From contig JAGZIN010000001.1 of the NCBI GenBank assembly GCA_018366195.1, forward strand, positions 124,001 to 188,000: a stretch of 64,000 nt of DNA. The letters run 5' to 3'. Below the pieces are notes generated by a model, which was not told where the DNA came from, ran no database searches, and was given only the letters and a program-made list of their open reading frames with translations. The DNA is from Butyricicoccus pullicaecorum. Its GTDB lineage: Bacteria > Bacillota > Clostridia > Oscillospirales > Butyricicoccaceae. The translations under genes and the position numbers were made by a program. Positions 26,111-34,736 of this stretch are shown here, one piece after another (the stretch's first letter is position 1; each line of letters starts with the position of its first letter).

Positions 26111-28081
26111 TTAATAATGACGTGCCTCAAACAGATGCTCTTCGATTGCCTTGCGTGCAGCCTGTACCTCTGGCTTGTTGGAAACTTCAGCAACGCCGAC
26201 ACGCCACCAGTTTTCGTAGCCCGCAGACATGGTCTTGGGCAGAACCTTAATATCAATCAGAGTAGAAACGGTCTGCTTTTTGGAATCTTCGATTGCAGCT
26301 TCCAATTCTTCCTGTGTTTTTACGGTATAGGTCTTGCAGCCGTATGCAGCACCGATTGCAGCATAATCGACCTGAATCACCTTGCCCTTATGGATACCGT
26401 TGGTCACGCCTTCTTCCAACATGTTCTTTTCGGTTGCGATGCAGGCATTGCCCTGACCAACCTCAAGGTTGTTGATGCAGCCGAAGGAAGCGTTATCAAA
26501 CAGCATGACATTGATTTTATGACCAGTCTGTATCGAGGTGATGAGCTCAGAGTGCAGCATGTCAAAGGAACCGTCACCGCACATGGAGTAAACCTCTTGC
26601 TCCGGACAAGCCATCTTTGCGCCCAGTGCAGCTGCAATCTCATAGCCCATGCAGGAGTAGCCGTATTCCATGTGATAGGTATTCATCTGACGAGCACGCC
26701 ACAGACCCTGCATATCACCCGGCAGAGACCCAGCAGCTGCCACTACAATTGCGTTGTCATCAATCATACGGTTGATGGTACCAAGCACTGTGGTCTGACA
26801 CAGCTTGCAGCCGGTTTCTTCAATATACTTTTCAACACATTCACGGTTTGCATCGTTAATTTCCGGAACGAAAGAATCCTTGTCAGTGTATACCACATGG
26901 TCAAGACGATTGATTTCGTCGAACCACTCCTGACGCAGTGCCTTGACTTCCTCGGCATAAGCAGCGTCTGTGTGATAGCCAATCTTGGAAAGCTCCGCAC
27001 CGATTGCAGACAGTGCTTCGTTTGCATCTGCGACAACAGGGGTTGCGTCCATCTTGTATGCTTGGAATTCAGAAGGGTTGATGTTGACAAACTTTGCATC
27101 TGTGCGGTACAGCCACTTGGAAGCGGTGGTGAAATCGGTATAACGTGTACCAACACCAATGACCACATCTGCCTCATGAGCCAGCTTGTTTGCAGCGATG
27201 CCGCCGGTTGTACCCAAACCACCGAGGTTCATTTCATGTGTCCATTCGATGGTGGACTTGCCTGCCTGTGTTTCGCCGAATGCAATGCCGAAATCTTCTG
27301 CAAACTTTTTGAATACCTTGTGTGCCTCTGCATAGCGAACGCCGCCGCCGCAAATCAGAAGAGGCTTCTTTGCACTTTTGATGACTTCCACAGCCTGCTT
27401 GAGTGCATACTGTGTAATGGGACGGCGGTCAATGCGCCATACACGCTTCTTGAAGAAGTCCAGCGGATAATCGTATGCTTCTGCCTGTACGTCCTGCGGC
27501 AGAGAAATTGCAACCGCGCCTGTATTTGCGGTGTCGGTCAGAACACGCATAGCAGAAATCATGTCAGTCATGACTTGCTCGGGACGGTTGATACGGCCCC
27601 AGTATTTGGTCACAGACTGGAATGCGTCATGCGCAGAGATGGACAGGTTATGTGTCTGCTCCATCTGCTGCAATACAGGGTCAGGCTGACGGGAGGCATA
27701 AATATCGCCCGGCAGAATGAGAAGCGGGATATTGTTTGCGGTTGCGGTTGCAGCAGCAGTCACCATGTTGCAGGCACCGGGACCAACAGAGGAGGTGCAG
27801 GCGAAAATCTGCTTGCGGCGCAGCTGCTTTGCATAGCCCATTGCAGCAAGCGCCATGCCCTGCTCGTTTTTGCCCTGATAAACTACCATGTCTTTCAGTT
27901 CCTGCTCAACGCCGTTGGCAAAACCAACCACATTACCATGACCCGGAAGCATGAAGATACCCTTTACAAACTTGTGCTCTACCTCATTGCCGTCCATGTC
28001 GATGTAGCTGATATACTGATTTTCAAGAAAACGAACCAGTGCTTGGCTGGCTGTCAGGCGGACAGTTTCCATATGTTTCAT
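26111..28081 (-). CDS. iolD: 3D-(3,5/4)-trihydroxycyclohexane-1,2-dione hydrolase
   Basis: A thiamine-diphosphate enzyme that opens the inositol-derived ring dione to 5-deoxy-glucuronate, the third step of myo-inositol breakdown. The 656-residue protein shows the IolD landmarks VRLTASQALVRFLENQYI near the start, a ThDP N-terminal domain with the glutamate in FGETQAGK, a central domain (LLICGGGVRYAEA), and the C-terminal ThDP domain with MCGDGSFDML. The start at 28081 has AAGGAGG nine bases upstream; a further-upstream frame start at 28165 has none. It follows iolB by 59 bases, and together they form a two-gene operon. Confidence 0.95.
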   Translation of the reverse strand: MKHMETVRLTASQALVRFLENQYISYIDMDGNEVEHKFVKGIFMLPGHGNVVGFANGVEQELKDMVVYQGKNEQGMALAAMGYAKQLRRKQIFACTSSVGPGACNMVTAAATATANNIPLLILPGDIYASRQPDPVLQQMEQTHNLSISAHDAFQSVTKYWGRINRPEQVMTDMISAMRVLTDTANTGAVAISLPQDVQAEAYDYPLDFFKKRVWRIDRRPITQYALKQAVEVIKSAKKPLLICGGGVRYAEAHKVFKKFAEDFGIAFGETQAGKSTIEWTHEMNLGGLGTTGGIAANKLAHEADVVIGVGTRYTDFTTASKWLYRTDAKFVNINPSEFQAYKMDATPVVADANEALSAIGAELSKIGYHTDAAYAEEVKALRQEWFDEINRLDHVVYTDKDSFVPEINDANRECVEKYIEETGCKLCQTTVLGTINRMIDDNAIVVAAAGSLPGDMQGLWRARQMNTYHMEYGYSCMGYEIAAALGAKMACPEQEVYSMCGDGSFDMLHSELITSIQTGHKINVMLFDNASFGCINNLEVGQGNACIATEKNMLEEGVTNGIHKGKVIQVDYAAIGAAYGCKTYTVKTQEELEAAIEDSKKQTVSTLIDIKVLPKTMSAGYENWWRVGVAEVSNKPEVQAARKAIEEHLFEARHY

Positions 28082-28140
28082 CGTTGAAATCCTCCTTATT
28101 ATCAATCTGTGTGGGTGATTGGATATTTGAAATTCAGAAA

Positions 28141-28947
28141 TTAGTTTCCGGTTGGGCAGTGCCAAATGTGTTCATTGGCATCGTCCTCGAGCAGCCACAG
28201 GTGCTCTGTGTCATCAATGCGGGTCTTGTCCCATGGATTGCCCGGCAGATGGCGGATTCCCCAAGCGTAGCAGCAGGCATAACCCGGTGCAGTGACCTGA
28301 GAATGCATCTTGTCAGTGATGATTGCCAGACCATTGTGGTGAGTCTCATAGATTTCACCGTTTGCCCAGCCTGCACCAAAGCCCATCGGCTTGTCATAGC
28401 GATAGAAATAACATTCCGGCTGCGGGTGATGATGCGGCGGATACGAGGACCACTTGCCCGGCAGATTGACAACTTCACCCAGAACCATGTTAGAATACGG
28501 TGCATTGTCCAAATCGAAGCAAGTACGTACATCACGCTTGATGCAGCCCATCAGTTCGCCCTGATTGCCGCGTGCCCATGTATCTGTATCTTCCGGCTTG
28601 TACATTTTGCTGGGGAAGGTCTTTTCATTGAGTGTCTTTTGCACATAGATATTTGTGGGACCGTGCGCGGTGATTTTCACTGTGATTCCCTTGCACACAT
28701 GCAGGCAGGACGGGTTGTAGTCGAACGGATTCGGACGGTCTACCTCATAAGATTCATTTTCCCACTCAATGGTGCATTTGCCGTCAAAAACGAGGCAGGC
28801 AAGCTCTTTTTCGCTCTCTTGGAACGAATAGGTGTCGCCAGCCTCCATGACGAGCAGGGCAACATCCATCATGGCATCTTTGCCGATGCCCTCATTGAGA
28901 TGGATATACTCGTTGTATCCACGCTTGACTTGCTTATCAATATACAT
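28141..28947 (-). CDS. iolB: 5-Deoxy-glucuronate isomerase
   Basis: A bicupin metal enzyme that isomerises 5-deoxy-glucuronate to 2-deoxy-5-ke-to-gluconate in myo-inositol catabolism, acting right after IolD. The 268-residue protein has the metal-binding PPHHHPQPECYFYRYD and the conserved GFGAGWANGEIYETHHNG and YAWGIRHLPGNPWDK. It is transcribed from a strong promoter at 29030-29058 and precedes iolD. Confidence 0.94.
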   Translation of the reverse strand: MYIDKQVKRGYNEYIHLNEGIGKDAMMDVALLVMEAGDTYSFQESEKELACLVFDGKCTIEWENESYEVDRPNPFDYNPSCLHVCKGITVKITAHGPTNIYVQKTLNEKTFPSKMYKPEDTDTWARGNQGELMGCIKRDVRTCFDLDNAPYSNMVLGEVVNLPGKWSSYPPHHHPQPECYFYRYDKPMGFGAGWANGEIYETHHNGLAIITDKMHSQVTAPGYACCYAWGIRHLPGNPWDKTRIDDTEHLWLLEDDANEHIWHCPTGN

Positions 28948-29029
28948 AGCGCATACCTCCAGAAAAAGTAGATCTCATGTTTCAGGAACAGGGGAGATCG
29001 GGTCGATTTTGAGATACATATTTGATTTT

Positions 29030-29058
29030 ATTATAGCATGATTGCTAAAAGGTATCAA
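29030..29058 (-). promoter_or_regulatory. Sigma-A promoter of iolB-iolD
   Basis: On the minus strand TTGATA (29058-29053), 17-base spacer ending TGC, perfect TATAAT (29035-29030). The divergent spacer 28948-29349 (402 bases) separates it from the AraC regulator gene; the 93-codon open frame at 29038-29319 is not convincing. An upstream regulator site is likely here but I could not define it. Confidence 0.8.
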
Positions 29059-29349
29059 CGGTATCTGATGGATTTTAGTGAAATAAGAGAATTGTTTGGG
29101 CGTTTTGCATATAAAATACCACAAAATTCTTACATTCTTTTTGTGAAGCAAGCACGCACCGATGGTTCGGGCAGAAGCTTTGAGAATGAATCAGATGTGA
29201 GGAGAGAGTTGGTGTGGTTTACAAAACGGCTTGTCAATCTCGGTTTATCTGTCTATAATTATAGACGAATATTAGAAAAAATGCTTGCAATATCTTTGGA
29301 AAGAATAACACGATTTTAAGATTTTTGGCAACAGAGAGGAGCATTATGT

Positions 29350-30225
29350 ATGGACGCATCACGCCGAGAGAAGCGTGCGCATGGTACGCAGGGATTTCCA
29401 TTTCAGATTTATTCGGCACCTGAGGCGCAGGATTCTGACTTGGTTCCTTATCATTGGCATGTGGAAATGGAAATCATCACAGTATTACAGGGACAGGTGC
29501 GTGTCATGATTGCAGACAAGCAGTATGTAGGGCAACAGGGAGACGTTTTTTTTGTGGGCACGGGACAACTGCATGAAATACGGGGAGGCGTTGAAAATTT
29601 ATTTCGTGCCTTTGTATTCCCCATGGATTTTTTGCAGTTCCGCAGAACTGATATTGCTCAAAGTGAACTGCTTGCCCCTTTGGAAGAGGGGCTGCTGCGT
29701 TTCCCGTCCTATATTTCGGGAAAGACAGAGCTTGGACAGGCACTCTTTACGGAATTAAAAAAAATGATCCGCGTTTGTGCAGATCAATCCTTTGGACACC
29801 AGCTTTTGGTGAAGTCCTCTCTTTTATATATCATTGGATTGTTGGCATCGGCGCACATGTTGGTTCAGTGTCCTGTGCGTCCGGCAGAAGAATACCGCAT
29901 ACAGCTGCTGCGCCAAATAATTGAGTATCTGTCAGAGCACTGCACGGAAAAAATACGCCTGCAAGATGTTGCAGCACGCTTTGGCTTGTCCCCACCATAT
30001 TTTTGCAGCTTTTTCAAGGAGAATTCAGGACGTACCCTGATACAGCATATCAATTTCTTACGGATTGAGCGTGCCTCCCGTTTGCTGCGCGAGACAGAGA
30101 TACCCATTTTGGAAATCAGCTTGAGCGTTGGGTTTGAAAATGTCAGCTATTTCATCAAACGCTTTCGAGAAGTATACAGCTGCACGCCGACCGAATACAG
30201 GCGGTCAGTGTGCAGCCGAGGATAA
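29350..30225 (+). CDS. AraC-family transcriptional regulator
   Basis: The 291-residue protein has an N-terminal cupin sensor domain (about 18-110; PYHWHVEMEIITVLQG and GTGQLHEI) and a C-terminal double helix-turn-helix (about 190-288) with IRLQDVAARFGLSPPYFCSFFKENSG and ISLSVGFENVSYFIKRFREVYSCTPTEYR-type ending. Cupin-AraC regulators usually activate sugar-use genes on binding a ligand. Divergent from iolB, it is a good candidate for controlling iolB-iolD; this is inferred from position. GAGAGGAG lies upstream of the ATG. Confidence 0.88.
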   Translation: MDASRREKRAHGTQGFPFQIYSAPEAQDSDLVPYHWHVEMEIITVLQGQVRVMIADKQYVGQQGDVFFVGTGQLHEIRGGVENLFRAFVFPMDFLQFRRTDIAQSELLAPLEEGLLRFPSYISGKTELGQALFTELKKMIRVCADQSFGHQLLVKSSLLYIIGLLASAHMLVQCPVRPAEEYRIQLLRQIIEYLSEHCTEKIRLQDVAARFGLSPPYFCSFFKENSGRTLIQHINFLRIERASRLLRETEIPILEISLSVGFENVSYFIKRFREVYSCTPTEYRRSVCSRG

Positions 30226-30229
30226 GAAC

Positions 30230-30988
30230 TCAGTGGTCGTAACGAACACGAATATTGTTTTCAGAGAAGAATTGCAGATATTTCTCAGGGGGACGCCGGT
30301 CTGTAATAAATGCGGTAATATCCTTGAGCGGGCAGAAGGAAATGACTGCGGATTTATCAAGCTTGGAGGAGTCTGCCAAGAGATAGATACCGCCGGCATG
30401 CTGTACCACGCCGCGTTTGATTTCGGCTTCTAAAAAGGTTGTGTTGGTCATGCCGCTTTCTAAAGAAATACCGGTTGCCGCCATGAATGCCTTGTTGATG
30501 GTCATACCGGAAAGCATTTCAAAGGTAGATAGTCCAGTAAAGGAATCGGTTGCTGCATTATAGATGCCACCGAGGGAAATCAGGCTCAAGTTATCATATT
30601 TGGAAGCCTCGCTCATGGCACCCAGAGAGTGGGTAATGACTGTGACACGTTTCCGGCTGGATAAGTAGCGCAGCAGACAGACTGTGGTGGAACCAGAGTC
30701 AATAAAAATCGTATCGCCGTCCTGCACCTCGTTTGCTGCGAGCATACCAATCTGATTTTTGTCAGAGGAGTTCAGGTTGGAGCGAACAGGCATGGGAACG
30801 GCGCCGGGAGACCCGACGATGGTTACGCCGCCATACACCTTGGCGATATGACCGCGTGCCTCCAAATCATTCAGGTCACGTCGAATGGTATTTTTTGACA
30901 CACCAAAGACCTCACAAAGCTCGTCGATGGAGACGGTTTCTTTGGAGATCACATACTGTTCAATCGAGTTAAGTCTACTGATTTTCAT
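30230..30988 (-). CDS. DeoR-family transcriptional repressor, possibly IolR-like
   Basis: The 252-residue protein has an N-terminal helix-turn-helix (about 18-55; VSIDELCEVFGVSKNTIRRDLNDLE) and a phosphosugar-sensing DeoR C-terminal domain (about 75-235) with IFIDSGSTTVCLLRYL and FMAATGISLESGMTN. The B. subtilis inositol repressor IolR belongs to this family and responds to 2-deoxy-5-keto-gluconate 6-phosphate, so a role in iol or transketolase control fits. It faces the transketolase genes across a 437-base spacer and converges with the AraC gene with only four bases between stops and no terminator. Confidence 0.85.
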   Translation of the reverse strand: MKISRLNSIEQYVISKETVSIDELCEVFGVSKNTIRRDLNDLEARGHIAKVYGGVTIVGSPGAVPMPVRSNLNSSDKNQIGMLAANEVQDGDTIFIDSGSTTVCLLRYLSSRKRVTVITHSLGAMSEASKYDNLSLISLGGIYNAATDSFTGLSTFEMLSGMTINKAFMAATGISLESGMTNTTFLEAEIKRGVVQHAGGIYLLADSSKLDKSAVISFCPLKDITAFITDRRPPEKYLQFFSENNIRVRYDH

Positions 30989-31100
30989 GGTTCTCCCTTT
31001 TCTCTACTTCTTCTTGTTATTTTTCCTTTGTCCAAGCGGCTGACAGCACAGATACACGTCGGTACTGCGGCGGCTGAAAAGCAGGACAGTTCTTCTTATC

Positions 31101-31128
31101 ATTCTATCAGAAAATATTAAAAAAGCAA
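31101..31128 (-). promoter_or_regulatory. Possible promoter of the DeoR regulator gene
   Basis: On the minus strand TTGCTT (31128-31123), 16-base spacer with TGA just before the hexamer, TAGAAT (31106-31101). The match is moderate. Confidence 0.4.
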
Positions 31129-31210
31129 CAAAAACAGCAGAAGAGCTGTATAATTTTCTGAATCACACAAAAATATCACGGCAATCCACACGGAATCAAG
31201 AAAATATGGA

Positions 31211-31333
31211 ATTTAATCCAAAATATGATATACAAATGTCAATGAGTTAACACCAAATAAAACAAAAGCGGAAGAAAATTTTTCAGACAAATCCTCATAT
31301 CAGCATTGAAATTTATCCAAAACGATGATAGAC
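31211..31333. repeat. Direct repeat, two copies 100 bases apart, in the DeoR/transketolase spacer
   Basis: The segments 31211-31233 and 31311-31333 share the pattern ATTTA(A)TCCAAAA followed by ATGATA and AC. The second copy covers the spacer and -10 of the transketolase promoter, so the repeats are candidate operators of the DeoR protein encoded next door. Confidence 0.5.
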
Positions 31334-31334
31334 T
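31306..31334 (+). promoter_or_regulatory. Candidate promoter of the split transketolase genes
   Basis: TTGAAA (31306-31311), 17-base spacer, TAGACT (31329-31334, 4 of 6). It overlaps the second copy of the direct repeat described above. Confidence 0.45.
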
Positions 31335-31425
31335 ACAAGTAGTGAGGAGAGGGAAACAGCGATTTGTTTTTTAGAATCGCTGATTTTCACATGAATTTTT
31401 GTATATTTATAGGCAGGTGTATGCA

Positions 31426-32277
31426 ATGCAGAAAGCAGAAAAAATGAAGGAACTGCGCGTCTTTGCCCAGGAAATTAGAGTGGAAGCTCTGAAAACAATC
31501 AGCTCCCTTGGCTTCGGTCATGTCGGTGGTTCCATGTCCGTAATCGAAGCGCTTGCTGTCCTGTACGGCGATATTATGAAGGTGGACCCCAAGAACCCGC
31601 GTTGGGAAAATCGCGACTGGTGTGTGATGTCTAAGGGACATGCAGGTCCGGCGATGTATGCAACCTTGGGACTGAAGGGATTCTATCCGTTGGAGCAGGC
31701 TTATACACTCAATCAGCCGCACACCAACTTCCCATCTCATACCGACAGAACCAAGACACCTGGTGTTGACCTGACCACTGGCTCTCTGGGTCAGGGCATG
31801 TCCAGCGCAGTTGGCGCAGCACTGGCAAACAAGGTTGATGGCCGTGACAGCCATGTGTTCGTATTTGTTGGCGACGGCGAATGTGATGAGGGACAGGTTT
31901 GGGAGGCTGCACAGTTTGCAGCACACTACAAGCTCGACCACCTCATTTGCTTTGTAGACAGCAACAAGCTCCAGTTAGATGGCGCGGTTGCAGATATCAT
32001 GAGCCATGGCAAGGGACTTGCTGCAAAGTTTGACGCATTCGGCTGGAACGTCATCGAGCTGGCAGATGGCAATGACGTAGAGCAGATTTATGATGCAGTA
32101 CAGGCTGCATATCAGGTTTCCGGAAAGCCCACCTGCATCGTGCTCAATACCGTTAAGGGTAAGGGCTGCACATTTGCAGAATCTTCGGGCGCACACTCCT
32201 CTCAGCCGACTAAGGAGCAGTGGGACGAGGCAATTGCAGTGGCTGAGGCAGAACTTGCTAAGGTTAAGGCACAATAA
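31426..32277 (+). CDS. Transketolase, N-terminal subunit
   Basis: The 283-residue protein carries the thiamine-diphosphate pyrophosphate-binding half of transketolase: GFGHVGGSMSVIEALAVLYG, MSKGHAGPAMYATL, and the ThDP/Mg motif GDGECDEGQVWEA ending with DSNKLQLDG. Transketolases move two-carbon units between sugar phosphates in the pentose phosphate pathway; two-subunit versions are frequent in Firmicutes and often belong to dedicated sugar operons. Start at 31426 chosen for AGGCAGG upstream and homology to the family start. It is followed by the C-terminal subunit after 14 bases. Confidence 0.9.
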   Translation: MQKAEKMKELRVFAQEIRVEALKTISSLGFGHVGGSMSVIEALAVLYGDIMKVDPKNPRWENRDWCVMSKGHAGPAMYATLGLKGFYPLEQAYTLNQPHTNFPSHTDRTKTPGVDLTTGSLGQGMSSAVGAALANKVDGRDSHVFVFVGDGECDEGQVWEAAQFAAHYKLDHLICFVDSNKLQLDGAVADIMSHGKGLAAKFDAFGWNVIELADGNDVEQIYDAVQAAYQVSGKPTCIVLNTVKGKGCTFAESSGAHSSQPTKEQWDEAIAVAEAELAKVKAQ

Positions 32278-32291
32278 GGAGGGTATCGAAG

Positions 32292-33257
32292 ATGAGCTTT
32301 ACTTTGATTGGCAAGCACGAGAAGGACTCCCGTGCAAACCGTGACGGTTATGTAACCGCAATGGAAGAAATGATGCAGGCAGATCGCAATGTCGTTCATA
32401 TCGACTGTGACCTGTATAACTGCATCAATACCGCAAAGCTGGAAAAAGAGTTTCCGGGTCAGTGCTTCAATGCAGGTATTGCAGAAGCTGATGCAATGGG
32501 TGTTGCAGCCGGCATGACCGCGGCAGGCAAGACTGTATTTGTACATTCTTTCGGCTGCTTTGCTTCCCGCCGTGCATTTGACCAGGCGTTTATGTCTGCG
32601 GCTTACGCAAAGCTGCCTGTGCATGTTCTGGGTTCTGACCCGGGCGTGTGTGCTGCATATAACGGTGGTACGCACATGCCGTTTGAGGACTGTGCACTGT
32701 ATCTGTCCATTCCGGACGCTGTTGTAATCGACCCGACAGACTATGCAATGCTGTACTGCCTGACCAAGAAGCTGGCAGCTTCCAAGAAGTTCTCCTACAT
32801 GCGCATGGTTCGTAAGAACATCATCAAGGTTTATGAAGATGGTGCGGATTTTGAAATCGGCAAGGGCATTACGCTCAAGGAGGGCAAGGACGTTACCATC
32901 ATTGCTTCGGGCATTATGGTAGACGAGGCGCTCAAGGCACAGGAGACTCTGGCAGGGGAAGGCATTTCTGCAAAGGTTGTGGATATGTTCACATGGAAGC
33001 CGATTGACGAAGAATTGATTGTTGCTTCCGCAAAGGAGACAGGTGCAATCGTAACCGCCGAAAACCATCAGGTAAACTGTGGTCTGGGCTCTGCGGTCGC
33101 ACAGGTTGTTGCAAAGAATTGTCCAGTTCCGATGGAAATGATTGGCGTACAGAACCGTTTCGGTCAGGTTGGTGCACAGGGCTTCTTGCAGGAGGAATAC
33201 AACCTCACAGCTGCGGATATCGTTGCAGCTGCAAAGAAGGCTGTTTCTCGCAAGTAA
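32292..33257 (+). CDS. Transketolase, C-terminal subunit
   Basis: The 321-residue protein supplies the pyrimidine-binding and C-terminal domains that complete the two-subunit transketolase. FNAGIAEADAMGVAAGM holds the catalytic glutamate that activates ThDP, followed by FVHSFGCFASRRAFDQ and, in the C-terminal domain, VVDMFTWKPIDEELI. A strong ribosome site (AAGGAGG) sits before the ATG. Codon use leans to AAG for Lys and GAC/GAG-rich forms like the ribosomal genes in this window, suggesting high expression. Terminated at 33305-33340. Confidence 0.9.
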   Translation: MSFTLIGKHEKDSRANRDGYVTAMEEMMQADRNVVHIDCDLYNCINTAKLEKEFPGQCFNAGIAEADAMGVAAGMTAAGKTVFVHSFGCFASRRAFDQAFMSAAYAKLPVHVLGSDPGVCAAYNGGTHMPFEDCALYLSIPDAVVIDPTDYAMLYCLTKKLAASKKFSYMRMVRKNIIKVYEDGADFEIGKGITLKEGKDVTIIASGIMVDEALKAQETLAGEGISAKVVDMFTWKPIDEELIVASAKETGAIVTAENHQVNCGLGSAVAQVVAKNCPVPMEMIGVQNRFGQVGAQGFLQEEYNLTAADIVAAAKKAVSRK

Positions 33258-33304
33258 TCCTTTTGGCATCGAACCCAAAGGGGCGGCTGCGAAATTTGGT
33301 TATA

Positions 33305-33340
33305 AAAAAGCGGGAGAAAGTTTACTTTCTCCCGCTTTTT
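33305..33340. terminator. Bidirectional terminator
   Basis: 16-bp perfect stem (33305-33320 with 33325-33340), 4-base loop, A run on one side and T run on the other. It serves the transketolase genes and the converging lipoprotein gene. Confidence 0.92.
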
Positions 33341-33366
33341 GTCGTGTCTGCCGTAAAATAGTCTGG

Positions 33367-33876
33367 TTAACTTTCTATGCTTTCTTGAAAAAGTGTGACC
33401 GCTCGTTCTCCGTCTGGCGTTTCGGCAGCAAGGTTTTCTTCATTGGTCAGACGAAAGATCTGGTAGATTTCTCCGGATTGAGAGGATTCTACAATTTGAA
33501 TCTGTTTCCATGTAGTTTCCATCTCCGCATCTTTTAGGGTGTAGGTGTTTCCGTCAAAAGAAAGGGTGAGCACGGTATCCTTTTTGGTCAGTGCGATGGT
33601 GGCGGATTTTCCGGCACCTGTGACATTCAGAAACTCCTCAAAGTTTTCCCGTCCTGTTATGCTGTGTTCATTTGATAAATTGAGCGTACCGCAGTTAAAA
33701 AATGAGATGGCATCAGGGTCCTCTGGGATTTGTTCGGGTGTCTCAGATGATTCTGGAGATATTGTGCCGGACGGTGTTGAGGCAGGCGGTGCAGGAGTGG
33801 GCGTGTCGGGTTTGCTGGGGGCACAGGCAGTCAGCATGGAAAGCAGACACAGCGAACCAATGAAACTTTTTTTCAT
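33367..33876 (-). CDS. Small lipoprotein of unknown function
   Basis: The 169-residue protein has a lipoprotein signal with lipobox LTAC (Cys about residue 19), then a Pro/Thr/Ser/Glu-rich linker (about 20-55), then a compact beta-rich domain of about 110 residues (ISFFNCGTLNLSNEHS to TLFQESIES). META-like or DUF-type lipoprotein domains look similar in length, but I do not recognise the family. Start chosen at 33876, since AAAGGAG is nine bases upstream; the ATG three codons earlier touches the ribosome site. Confidence 0.7.
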   Translation of the reverse strand: MKKSFIGSLCLLSMLTACAPSKPDTPTPAPPASTPSGTISPESSETPEQIPEDPDAISFFNCGTLNLSNEHSITGRENFEEFLNVTGAGKSATIALTKKDTVLTLSFDGNTYTLKDAEMETTWKQIQIVESSQSGEIYQIFRLTNEENLAAETPDGERAVTLFQESIES

Positions 33877-34304
33877 TTCCTTCATCTCCTTTGTGAGGTT
33901 TTGCAGACAGAGAATATATGATGCCGAAAGTTTTGTGGCTTTATTATACACCGCAAACAAAAATGTGTCATCTGTTTCTTTTTTTCACTCTTTGTGGTTG
34001 ATATGTGGTAAAATCAGCAATAGTACTCATTTCGTGATGTCTATTTTTTCTGTAAGCTATCAGGTGTCTTGGACAGCAAAATGGAGACAATTTGTATGGA
34101 ACAGATAAGATAAGTGCATATCACCTATGAAAGGATTTCCAAATATTGAAACAATTATGTGCTGGATTATCAATTGATTGAGTGGAATGGAAAAATATCG
34201 CGAATAGAGATAACCTAGCGATGATAGCCTGATAATATGATTGTATTTGCCTCGTTATGTGATTATAATAGAGATAAATGAATCAGAAGTTAAGGAGCGC
34301 AAAG
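33877..34304. other. 428-base spacer with one promoter
   Basis: AT-rich sequence without a credible gene. The only clear element is the promoter at 34241-34269 next to the small membrane protein gene. Confidence 0.5.
34241..34269 (+). promoter_or_regulatory. Sigma-A promoter of the small membrane protein
   Basis: TTGTAT (34241-34246), 17-base spacer, perfect TATAAT (34264-34269), 35 bases before the start codon. Confidence 0.7.
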
Positions 34305-34523
34305 ATGAAAAGATTGATATTGGGATTATCATGGCAAATCATGAGTTTTTTGGGAATGATTATAATTCTTTGCTCGGCGGCACCTCATCAATGGGATTAT
34401 AACGGTATCACAGGCATTATAGGAAGTTTATTCGGGTTAGAATTGATGACACCATTTGTCATTTGCATAGTCATCTTCATTGTTGGCAGTGTGTTTTGTT
34501 ATCGTGGAATACAAGAAAAGTGA
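34305..34523 (+). CDS. 72-residue membrane protein, unknown function
   Basis: The protein begins MKRLILGLSWQIMSFLG and has two membrane segments (about residues 4-25 and 44-66) joined by a short polar loop containing WDYNGITG. The start at 34305 is fixed by AAGGAG seven bases upstream; an in-frame ATG at 34278 lies before the ribosome site. With its own promoter and terminator it looks like a genuine single-gene unit. I do not recognise the family. Confidence 0.7.
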   Translation: MKRLILGLSWQIMSFLGMIIILCSAAPHQWDYNGITGIIGSLFGLELMTPFVICIVIFIVGSVFCYRGIQEK

Positions 34524-34558
34524 ACAAACAAGTCCAGATTGTTCAGATGAAGCAGACC

Positions 34559-34592
34559 ATATCCGTGCGTGAAATTCCGCACGGATATTTTG
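34559..34592 (+). terminator. Terminator after the small membrane protein
   Basis: 11-bp perfect stem (34559-34569 with 34578-34588) followed by TTTTG. Confidence 0.75.
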
Positions 34593-34666
34593 ATTCGATT
34601 TCTGCGTTTGATGCGATAGGAAGGAAGCAATCCAATCTGTTTTGCTGGATATTGCAGATATGATGA

Positions 34667-34696
34667 TTGAAAAACAGTTCAAAACTGTGGTATCAT
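34667..34696 (+). promoter_or_regulatory. Candidate promoter of the malic enzyme gene
   Basis: TTGAAA (34667-34672), 18-base spacer, TATCAT (34691-34696); each box 5 of 6. The start codon is at 34737. Confidence 0.6.
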
Positions 34697-34736
34697 GAAA
34701 GTAATATATGATTTGAATTTATGGGAGGTTTCTTGC

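Noticed and set aside
26039..28087. 682-codon plus-strand frame opposite iolD
   Set aside because: Antisense shadow of a biased gene; Cys- and His-rich, no homology, no start signal, and it runs through the iolD terminator.
29038..29319. 93-codon frame in the iolB / AraC spacer
   Set aside because: No Shine-Dalgarno, overlaps the iolB promoter, and the residue pattern is not protein-like.
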